Source: Planococcus citri (taxonomy: Eukaryota; Arthropoda; Insecta; Hemiptera; Pseudococcidae). Taken from it: DNA of 64,000 bases. The stretch lies in contig NC_088679.1 of the NCBI RefSeq assembly GCF_950023065.1, positions 30,194,001 through 30,258,000 of the forward strand, given 5' to 3'. Below the pieces are notes generated by a model that was not told the DNA's origin, ran no database searches, and saw only the letters and a program-made list of their open reading frames with translations. Position numbers and translations under genes: made by a program. Below are positions 44,409 to 54,600 of the stretch, in pieces; positions within the stretch are counted from its first letter, which is position 1, and every line of letters starts with the position of its first letter.

Positions 44409-45765
44409 CAATACTGGGTGTTCGAGGAGATGGTGGTACAAAAAAAGGTTATGTGAGGGTGTGGCTTATCTTCAAAATTGAAGGAGCAAAATACGATTTC
44501 AAAATCTAAGAGCCAAAATCCAATTTTGACTATGAGGGGTCGCGGTAGTACATATTATATGTATACTTTGAAATATGCATACTCAAACAAAATTACCCGA
44601 TATGACTTGAAGAGCACAGGGAAAGAACGATGTAACTGGTATTTTGCAAATTTTACAGGAGAGCGTTTTAAAGATTGAAATGTTTCTCAGTTTGAAAATA
44701 ATTATTATTTGGCGTGAGTTTTGTTTCAGATATATTCCTAAAGTCTATTAGAACAATTCTGAGCATGAAAATATCATTCACGAGTTATCAGAATACAATG
44801 AGAGCATTTTTAAACTAACCCGCAAGCAACGTTTTGCTCCGAAAACCACTTACTTACATCGTTCTTTCCCTGTACGCGACCCACTTACATCGTTCTTTCC
44901 CTGTAAACAGCCAGGTTATGTCGTTCTTTCCCTGTATTTGTTTTTTATGCAATTTTCAAGTCGTTATTCTGAGTGAAATAGAACAAATGTGCATTTTTCA
45001 TAAACATTGGGTGAAAGTGCTTAGCTCAATGAATAAAATACCACCGAGAAAAAAAAAATAAAAAATTTATGTTATAATTTTTTTTCACCTCAAACTTTCA
45101 ATTTTTCATCTCTTACAATTTTTTGTTTTTTGAGCAAAATAGTGCCGATAAAAATACTTTCAACATAAACTACGTACACTACATGAAAGAGCATTCCTCA
45201 ATGAACAAAATTTCACTAAAAAAAAAAAATCGAAAAAAATCAAGTTACATCGTTCTTTCCCTGTGCTCTTCACTTTTTATCTAACTTTACATAATTATGA
45301 TTTTTAATTTCCAAAAATTGGGATGAAAAAAAATGAACGCAAAAATGAATACTACACGTAAAAAAATGAACAAATTTTGTTAAAATGATTTTTTTTCTTA
45401 CACTAAAATTTAAAAAGTTTTAAAAGCTCAATAATTTTCGATTTGCTAAAAACTTCATTTTTACAATTTTCAAGCTCCAAAAACTTCATTTTTTCATGGC
45501 GATTTTTTCAAATTAAAAATCACTTGTAGCCCCTTCAATTTGCAAGTTAGGCAAGAAGTCATAATAGGTAATTTGGTTCATTTTTCAAAGTACTACCGAT
45601 CCCCATGGTCAAAATTGAATTTTGGCTTTTACATTTTGAAAACGTATTTTTCCCTTCAATTTTCAAAATAGGCAACTTGTTCATCTCACTTTTTTTACTC
45701 CTACCCTGTTACATCCAAATCTGAAGTTTGTATCACCACTACCCTCCGGGCACCTTGTAGACACA
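44409..45765. mobile_element. CAGGGTGT-type foldback element in gene E intron 3
   Basis: The left end CTGGGTGTTCGAGGAGATGG mirrors the right end CACTACCCTCCGGGCACCTTGTAG. The internal arms hold the TTGCCTATTTTGAAAATTGA and CAAAATCCAATTTTGAC phrases known from 38465-39240. It is split by a second element at 44609-45271. Confidence 0.65.
44609..45271. mobile_element. 663 bp element with 29 bp perfect TIRs and ACTT duplication
   Basis: 44609-44637 and 45243-45271 are perfect reverse complements (starting GAAGAGCACAGGGAAAGAAC). ACTT flanks both sides (44605-44608, 45272-45275). Inside are three direct copies of ACATCGTTCTTTCCCTGTA-like words near 44857, 44887 and 44917, about 30 bp apart, related to the TIR. 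No ORF of transposase size. The family is not recognised. Confidence 0.8.
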
Positions 45766-46179
45766 ATTAATCAACTCATTTATGACAATACAAAGAGCAT
45801 TTTTTTAAAAATAAAATAGGGAAATTTAAAAGATACCTACAATTTCACGATATTTCAGATTCGCTTTGATATTGCCTCAAAATACCAAAAGTTGATCTAC
45901 AGCAATTTAGAAGAAATACTCGGAAAAATAGAATCATCCGTAGAACAACATTTTGTCGATCAATTGAACGCACAATTGTCTAAAAATGGCATCGCTGTCG
46001 GTGAAAGATGCTCGAAATATATCAATATGCAAAAAAAATCGAAAAAAATCAATTCGTCTTTTTTAAACAACGATTTCAATAACTTATACGTAATACAGAA
46101 TGTATCTCTCGATACATGGAAAGGAATTAGTTTAAGTGCAGGGCCCATCGTAATCAAGGGTATTTCCCATTTCAACAGC

Positions 46180-46938
46180 CAGAGGCGGTTTTACCGAATG
46201 GCACATGTGTACCATGGTACACAGCGGCAAATTTTGAGGAGCGGCAAATTTTTGAACGATTTCAAAAATTTTATTCAACAATTCGGCAAATTGGCTAAAA
46301 TTTGGTGAAATTTCAGATAAGGACCTGTGATGAAAAAAACATTATATTTTACTTCTTGAAACACAAATTTTCGAAAGCTTTTGCCCTCGCTTCGCTCGGG
46401 CTCAAGCTTGTTTTCTTTTATTTTTCGGAATCAAAATTGAAATTTCTAAGTTAAAAAAAATCGAGTTTTAATGCCAAGAAATAAACTCTTCACCTTCACA
46501 TAAAAAAGACATCGTTTATATGCCTCTCAAAATACATACAAATTTTCAGACGTTTTCGCCTTCGTTTCGCTCGAGCCTGTTCTGATTTCTTTTTCAAAAG
46601 TATAACTTCCTAAAAAAAAACACAATCCAGTTCTAAAATTTCAAAAACCAAAAAGTAAACTACTCGCATTGAAAACCCCCGTTTTTAGGCATCTCCAAAT
46701 GAAAATTTTCAAAATCTCTCGCCCTCGCTTCGCTCGGGCCAATTTCTTTTTCGTTTCGAAGTAAACAAATTTTACGTTTGAGGCTTCCAAAAATCGCCAG
46801 GCAATGCCTATTGGTATATTTTTACTACATCAATCGAAAAGAAAAATTGGGTGGAAGGGGAGGGGGGTAAATTGCTAACGAAGTCGGGGCGGCGAAAAAT
46901 TGCGTGCACACAGCGGAAAATAATTAAAACCGCCCCTG
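46180..46938. mobile_element. 759 bp hAT-type MITE inserted in the last exon of gene E
   Basis: Ends CAGAGGCGGTTTTA and, as the complement, CAGGGGCGGTTTTA. A perfect 8 bp target duplication TCAACAGC is present (46172-46179 and 46939-46946). CAGNGGC ends and 8 bp duplications are the hallmark of hAT. The interior has three GC-rich hairpin-like words (GCCCTCGCTTCGCTCGGGC at 46383 and 46721, a variant at 46558). There is no transposase. Confidence 0.92.
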
Positions 46939-47432
46939 TCAACAGCACCGAGTTGAGTGTTTCAGGAACTGAGTTATCTACGAGTAGTCCATGGACTGAT
47001 TATCGTAGCATCCTAATATTATACAATAATCCAGAAAGAAAAGATATTACAGTTCGGATTAAAACAAATGGTTTACAGGGCAAATTGGACTGGGGTTATA
47101 ATTCAAAACAAAGATCGTTTCCTTTTTCCATTGATTTCATTGTATTTGAAATAAAGAAAAACAAATATTACAAAACCGAGGCCCAAAAATGGCAAAAACC
47201 TTCTGGTACGAGATACAAGTATTTAAATGATTTGTCGTTAAGGCTCACTCGAACATTGGTGAATGAAACTAATGTAGATGTACATATGGGAAATCTTCAA
47301 ATCAAATCATCTGAATCTAGTGTTCGTGAAAATGAGAAGGAATTTATCAACTTTATTCTTTCTGAATCTTTGAAAACAATTGTAAAAGACTCGTTGAAGA
47401 ATTCGCTTCATAAAAAACTCAAGAATACCTAG

Positions 47433-48206
47433 GTATACCTAAACCATCTGTTGTAAATGTGTTATTCTTTCTTCGTTAGTTTTTTTTGGGGGGGGGGGAG
47501 GAGGGCATTTAGAAATATGTTTCATTTTGAACAGTAAAATAGAATATAATATTAAGCATGTATTTGTAAATTATACTAATAAGAATTTAAATTTTTAATG
47601 TGTATGTGTATATATTCTTTATTACCTTTTTTTTTTCAAAACATATCTCATCATCTGTTTAAATTAAGCACCTAAATAAATAAAGACACAAAAAATAAAT
47701 AAATTCTGTTTATTGTAAATGTTACTCCACGATCAAAAGTGAAAGTAATTCCAATTTCTTCCAAAAGATTTTCCTCTTCAAATTCAAATGCAGGCAACTT
47801 GTTCATATGGAGCGTGTTTTTTTTGTGCCAGTCGATTACATTCAACTTTGATTTTTCGGACATCCTATATAAAATGTTTTACACGAGTTGATTAATTATC
47901 CAAACAGTGGTACGGAATTGCTGATTTGTTTTAGACGATGACTCATACCCACATATTTTAAACCAAAAATGCTTCAATTAAGTATGTATGAATATGGGTA
48001 CCTCCGTAAAAAGAAAAAAAACAACTAATTAATGCGATAACTCTCAAAATAATTAGGTAACCTATACCAATGAGCTACTTCTCATCTGCTGTTTGAGTTG
48101 AAAATACTGACGGTTTCAACTGTGAATCAGTACGCATTATCAGCTCAGTCTTTTTCAATCATCTCACTTCATAATTCTCTGTTTAGGTATAGGTACAATA
48201 GTAAAA
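47433..48206. other. Spacer between E and F
   Basis: AT-rich sequence with a G-run near 47488 and AATAAATAAA near 47677. The part from about 48030 on resembles the promoters of D and G. No ORF. Confidence 0.4.
48033..48040 (+). promoter_or_regulatory. GATA-like element upstream of gene F
   Basis: TGCGATAA about 170 bp before the ATG, in the same order with a GTTTCAA word (near 48113) as in D and G. Confidence 0.4.
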
Positions 48207-50641
48207 ATGAAAAGTGTTATTTTTTCATTATTCATTTTGTTTTGCAGCAAAGTAGGTAAGTCTTTTATTTGAAATTGATTTCAGTTATTCACAACAAGTA
48301 GACTATTCAACATTCTGTTCAAATAAATTTTCCTCTTCAATCCAAAAATCACAAATCTTAATAATTCTAATGTAACTAAAGTGAAATATCAAACGAGAAA
48401 AACGTTTCTTTAAAGTAATAGGAAGGGGATAAATACATATTGACGAAGTAATTATTCGTTATTGAAAAAAATCAGAGGATGGTCATGAATCAATAGCCCT
48501 CTACAGGGTTAAAACCGACCGAAAAAAATGAATTCAGTAAAACAACTCATTTTCCCTCTCGCCTTGCGAGACAATAAAGGGCTAGAGTTCAATTTTCGGT
48601 CCACTATTATTTTTTAAATATCCACAGATTTTCTGGAGTTGATGAAGAAAACAAGTGCTTTGCTTGATTTGATGGCTACATATTGTAGAAGCCTATGGCA
48701 ATTTTTTCTTTTTATGTATAAAAATCCACGAGTTCTCTTGGGGCAGGTATCGAACCAAAAAATTCTGCAAGATCTGAGGATGAGATTCATTTTTTGCCAC
48801 TTCATTATCTTAATCTAAAGAAAAATCAAGATTCACTGAACTGATTCAATTTATAGTACGTACCTACCTACTTAATAAATTCTCAATGTATTTTTTAAAG
48901 ATGGAAGTGTTGGTAATGTCACGAGTGAGGCCGAAACACGAATTTTACCTACATCAACTTTTGATCCTGAAGTTACATCTGCTGCAACAACAAAGCTCAC
49001 TCTTCGAGACGACCTGGACGACTTTTTTATCGCAGATATCTCATCATTAGACACAGATGCGAGTGATAAAACCGAGAAAAGGATAATTAACGCTTTCACC
49101 GAGTTCTCATCGAACTGTAACCTTTACAAACGAATGAAGCTTTCGTTGGATAACTTCACATTTGCGAAAGAATCAATCGACGTTGATTTGGGTATAGGAA
49201 AAGCTTCATTTTATAACATTATTGCCACAGAAGGCTACTGGAAAATTGGATTGTACTCTACGTTGATAAGATGCGATTCCTCAAGAAAAGCCAAGGTAAC
49301 AACATATTTACATATTAAATTCATTTTTTTTAATTTAGGAAAAATATTAAAAATAATTTCCGAATGAACGTTTGTTTTTTAGGTTACAGTAACACTTCCT
49401 AAATACATTGAAATTACTGCAAATATAAAAATTATCGGGATGAAAGATCTTTCATATAAATTATCATCGCAATCAACGAAGGAAGGATCAATTTCTATAC
49501 TCTTAAAAAACGAATCCATTTCAAAAGAATTCTTTTTGCAAGCAAATAATTCCAATCATGAAGACGACATAACACGAAAAATATCTTATTGGAATACAGA
49601 TGTGAGTATGAATAGCATGTAACGTATCACTAAGCACGTTTTTTCCCTCACAATTTTAAATTGATCGTTGAAATAAATTGTTAAAAATCACGAATTTCCC
49701 ATTCGCTTGTTCTCGAACTCACAAAAAAAATGTAAATTGAAACAGAGAAAAAAGACGGGAAATCGCCAAATTTAAATTACAAATAGGTACCTTAACTGTG
49801 AAATCTTTTAGATAATTCAATTTTTACTTTTTTTTGACCATTTCAGGTAACCCTAGACATAGATGCAAAATACCAAAAGCTAATCTACAAAAATTTATAT
49901 GAATTTCTCAGCGAAGTGGAATCATCTCTGGAACAATTCCTTATCGATCAATTAAACGCGGAATTATCCAAAAATGAAATTTCTATAGATCGAAGCTGCT
50001 CCAAATTTCTCAACATGGGAAAAAATTCAAAAAATATAAATTCGCCATTTTTAAACAAAGACATCAGTGACTTCAATAACGTATACGTGATACAGAACAT
50101 ACCTATAGAATCATGGAAAGGAATCAGTCAGAGTTCAGGATCCATTATAATCAAAGGCATTTCCCATTTCAATAGCATAGAAGTGGATATTTCAGCCACT
50201 GATTTATCGAGTCCATCAGACGATGGCTTCTTTTACAGTTTCCCAGACTATCAAGAAAAAAAAGAAATGACACTTCGATTTGTAACAAATGGTTTAAGAG
50301 GCAAACTGAACTGGAGTTATAATTCTAAACAAACGTCGTTTTCCTTTTTCATCGATTTCATTCAGTTCGAAATTAAGAAGAAAAAAATTTACAAATATAA
50401 AAACATATTTGCTTCCGATGATAGATATAATATCATAATGTGCGTTCGAAATGAGGAGAATATGATGAATGTAGACGTATACTTGGGAGATGTTCGATTC
50501 AAATCATCTGGTGATTGTGAAAAACAGAATGAATTTATGAACTTCATTCTTTCTGAATATTTGAAGTCGATCGTAAAAGATTCGTTGAAAAATTCGTTGG
50601 AGAAAAAGCTCCAAAATAATTATTTTGGTAAATATTGCTGA
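48207..50641 (+). CDS. Array gene F: secreted two-domain TULIP-like protein
   Basis: Four exons: 48207-48255, 48901-49295, 49383-49601 and 49847-50641, with phases 1, 0, 0, giving 485 residues. It is the most compact copy, with no large insertions. The signal peptide is MKSVIFSLFILFCSKVG. The linker is Thr-rich. Domain 1 has NAFTEFSSNCNLYKRM, LDNFTFAKES and LIRCDSSRKAK. Exon 3 starts VTVTLPKYIEITANIKII and contains GSISILLKNESISKEFF. Domain 2 has LIYKNLYEFLSEVESSLEQF, RSCSKF, NVYVIQNIPIESWKGISQ, KGISHFNSIEVDIS, LRGKLNWSYNSKQ, VDVYLGDVRFKSS and a C-terminal helix, ending GKYC. All four family cysteines are present, plus one in IIMCVRN. It would be the best copy for structure prediction. Confidence 0.86.
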
Positions 50642-50829
50642 GGTGAAAATTGTCCAGAGAATATATAATTTTACATGGAAATACATTTTTGTACATTTTT
50701 CAAGTGATTTCACAATTGGAAATTTGAAAAGTTCCTTGTCCACGAAGCATCCGACGAAAGAAACTGAAATTCAGTTTAGAACGACTCAACTCAGCATGTG
50801 AAGATTACATTATAAAGTAGATTTCAGCT

Positions 50830-51262
50830 TTCCAGCTTCATTGGGTAAAATTTCGAGGAAATTTCCACTTTCAAAAATTTGTTAAGAGACTTCAGAACTG
50901 CTCAAAATAATTCGAAATTGTTGGCAATTGATTTGAAGGGTCAAAAATCGAGTACGTGCCAAATTTCAGCTTTCTAGATAAATTTGGAGAAATTTGATTT
51001 TTTTTACATTTTTGGTCCCTTGATTTTCATAAATTCATCAAAAATTGAAAAATGCACTTGAGCACCTAAAATTTTGGCTTGTGATGTATTTTTGCATACT
51101 CTTTTGATTTTGATTTGTCCGATTCAAAAAATTTTGCCAGTTGAGATCTGATACCACCCTTCTTGAATTTGAAGAGGCAATCCAGTAGAAAAGTACACAC
51201 ACACAGTTACATCAAAATGCAAAATATTGATAGCTCCTTCTCCGGACACCCTGTATGAAATG
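50830..51262. repeat. Dispersed repeat ending in ACACCCTGTATG
   Basis: Text such as AGAACTGCTCAAAATAATTCGA belongs to a family also seen (often inverted, TTTGAGCAGTTCTGGAGCC) at 30060-30150, 42140-42260, 56700-57060, 59570-59660 and 61150-61480. The right end GGACACCCTGTATG matches the CAGGGTGTCC termini of the foldback elements. Confidence 0.5.
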
Positions 51263-51418
51263 ATTCACTCGAGTAGTTTGGTTATAGTGTTATGTAAAGA
51301 TAATATGCTTTTTATAGATAATGACTTACATATGAATAGGTATGTATTCTGAGCCAGTATTCCTTTAATGAGTAATGACGTAAGAATATTGTGCCTTTAA
51401 AAAAAAAAAAACAACCGA

Positions 51419-51428
51419 TGCGATAATT
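51419..51428 (+). promoter_or_regulatory. GATA-like element upstream of gene G
   Basis: TGCGATAATT about 225 bp before the ATG, identical to the word upstream of D. Confidence 0.4.
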
Positions 51429-51647
51429 CTTCATAAGCTACTCGTATTACATTTATGGTTAATTATTTTTCGATATAATTAGGTATCCAATACCCATATC
51501 AATGAGTTACTGACCAGATTAACATTTGAGTGAAAATACCAGCAGTTTCAAGAGGAAATAGGTATCTACACGTACTGTGGGACTATCAACTACGCATTCA
51601 TTTTTTTTCAATTCTCTTTTCGTCCTCACTTTTAAAGTCTGTTAAAA

Positions 51648-54600
51648 ATGGTACGTGCAGTTCTGTTCCTGTGTTTCACCTTGTTTTGTTGTGCAACAAG
51701 TAAGTTTTTCATTAACGAATTTTTTACTAAAATTATCATTCAAAAATTCACATTATCACATTATGTATATATTAGGTGCGAATACCAGTCATGTAACAAA
51801 GGAAGCTGGAACAAAAATGTCAACAACGTCAATTATAGCTGTGGACACCACATATCCTACATCAACTCCTATTCTTCAAGAAAATCTGATCGATACTTCT
51901 ATTCAAGAGACTCCATCCTCGGACCAGAACGCGAATGACGAAATCGAGAAAAAAATTATCAATGCTTTCACCGAATTTTCATCAAACTGCAATGTTTACA
52001 ACCGAATGGAGCTTTCGTTGAAAAATTTCACATTCCCGAAAAAATCAGTAAACTGTGATTTGGGATTAGGAATAAATGCTTCACTTTACAACGTCGCTGT
52101 CGGAGAATATTTCGGAAAATTTAAATCATATTCTACTTTGATTGGATGCGATTCTTCGAAAAAAGCCAAGGTATTGAATAAGTACTTAGTTTTAATTTAT
52201 TACTAGCCAACCCGTTAATCGCGCATACTGCGCGATTCTTCAAAACCTAAATGTGCATTTTAAAAATTCAGTAGCTAATATGTAGAATAATCATGATTTT
52301 TTCACTGTTAGTTATTGGAAAATTCAAAAAAATGAGCTTCGCTTTTTCAAAAAGAATTGCAAAAAGGTATAATTTTTTTGACAATTATTGTCAAAAAACC
52401 TTGTTTTTTTCCTATTAAGGAGATATTCTCAATACATAGTAGTAGTATAACCAAAATGCCTTATTTTACATTGGTCTTATGGGACAAACTTTAATGTTAT
52501 AATTTAGAGCCGCGGATGCATGGAATGGGCTCAAATTTGAAATACTTCCATGTTTTTCAAGACATTTTGAACAATCTTGTGCATGCATTTGTCAATACGT
52601 TGAATAGTTTTTCAATAAATACAGTTTTAAGAAATGTTGGATTTTTTCTCAAAAAGTCCAACATTTCATTAAATCGTATTTTTTTGAAAACTACTCAACG
52701 TATCGACAAATGCATGCACAGGATTGTTCAAAATGTTTTGAAAAACGTATTATACGCAATTTGAAGCTATTCCATGCACAAATGGCTCTGAATTATGTGT
52801 TTGAAGTTTGGCAGACGGGCAGGTATACTACCATGTATTGAGAATATCCCCTTAAGTACATATCAAAATTTTGCTTTTTGGCAAAAATTGATGAAAAATT
52901 TTGCTTTTAATGAAATTTGTAAAAAATCTGCGGCCTACCATTTTTCCAAAAAATTGTTCAAAAATCTACCTGTTTTGCCAGAAACTGTTAATTGATAATT
53001 AGGTACTAAAAAGTTCTACTTTTTTCGCAATACATAATTATTGAAAAGTTTTGAAAGGGCCTTTCTTTGTTTATATCTTATTCTCAAAAAGTTCTGCTCT
53101 TGGCTAACATTGTAATTCTTGATGAGGCTTTTTTAAAAATTAACAGAAAAAAAATATTGTTTTATCGCAAAAAATTCCAATATGTACTTATTTCAACTGT
53201 TATCACCAAAAGTCGAAAATATACCCCAAAGCGTCGCTTTCTCCCCAAATGTATTCTAAAAACACTCAATCACTCTCATCAAAAATCAAAATAATGTCCA
53301 GTTTTTCAATAAAAGTTGCGAAAAAGTATTATCACTCTTTCCAACAATTGGCGAAAAGTCCTGGTTTCATTTCTTAAAAAGTCTAAAAAAATGATAACTT
53401 TTTGGCAACATTGCAAACTCTTACCAAAAATATCGAAAAAAAACTCGTTTTTCACCCTATAGTTTTACCTAATAAAAGCAACAAAAATAATTGCAAAAAA
53501 TGTAAACGTCATATTTTTTTTTTGTAGATAACTACCAAACTTGCTACTTTTTGCTAAAATTGAGAATTTCTTTTTTTTTACCAAATCAACAATCTTGTTT
53601 CTTTTCAAATACTTGTTTCTTTTCAATTTACAAAAATGTTTTGTTTTTTAGTTGTAAAAAAATCATTTGTTATCAGAAATTACCAAAAATTTCAGTAGTT
53701 CTTTTTCTGTTTGCTAAGATTATCAAAGTCTCAACTCAAATGACTCAATCTGCTGCACCCTCTGCATAAATTGGTGAAAACTTTCAACCTTGCATATATG
53801 TATATGACTTGATCTGGTCAAATATCTCATGTCAAAAAATTTTGAGGTTTCGCTTAACTTTTACCATCAACTTTTGAAAATTTCTGAAAAAAAGCTAAGC
53901 GAAAGCTCAAAACTTCTTGACATGTGGTATTTGACCTAAAATAACAACCTCTCAGTAAAAAGGCTTTGAAATGTAGATGTGCAAGCTTATGTTGAAAGTA
54001 CAAAAAATTTTGTAGTAAGCTGAAAAAACATTTGATGGGCAGACAAAAATACTTATGTTGTACCCTGAAAGATCTAAGTTGAAAAACAATTTTTAACAGA
54101 AAAAAACTCTCAAAAGTTTATGGTAAAAGTTCAGCGAAAGCTTTAAAGTTCATGACATGAGGTAATGTTGACGATGCACCCTGAATGTTTTTTTTATTAT
54201 AAAATCAACTTTTTGTGGTAACTTCGTTTCACATTTCAAAATTTAGTAAATGGTTTTCAAGCTTTTTTTAGCTCATGGTGAAAATTGTTGAACTTTCAAC
54301 ATAAATCTGCATATCTATGCACTATTCAAAACCTTTCTATCAAGCGGCTGTTTATCAAAATTGGTTCAGCTGTTGCAGAGATCTTGCTGTGACAAAAAAC
54401 CAACTCATATAATGAACTTTTAAACTTTCGCTGAACTTTTGCCAACAATTTTTAAAAGCTTTTTACAGTCTAGTATGGTTTTTTCACTGTGCTTTTTCAA
54501 GGTACAATCTGTATAATTTTTTTACACATCAAATAAGATCAAATACTGCATGACCACAACTTTCAACTTTTGAAAGTTTTTTTTTGTCATAAGTTTTTTT

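Larger units (their letters stand above)
43124..47432 (+). pseudogene. Array gene E: disrupted duplicate of D
   Basis: Exons correspond to those of D: 43124-43172 (signal peptide MKSVKFLFLVLFCGVIG), about 43722-44079, 44169-44393, and 45859 onward. Three defects are visible. First, exon 2 has a net 10-base loss relative to D near 43795, which shifts the frame and hits TAG. An AG at 43803-43804 could act as a new acceptor and restore frame (exon 43805-44079). Second, the last exon is interrupted at 46180-46938 by a hAT-type MITE, so translation stops inside the insert near 46308. Third, the 3' end is altered and stops at 47432 before the family's final Cys. Sequence up to the insertion is nearly identical to D (for example YVIQNVSLDTWKGISLSAGP), so the copy is young. 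Intron 3 carries two nested elements. Confidence 0.85.
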
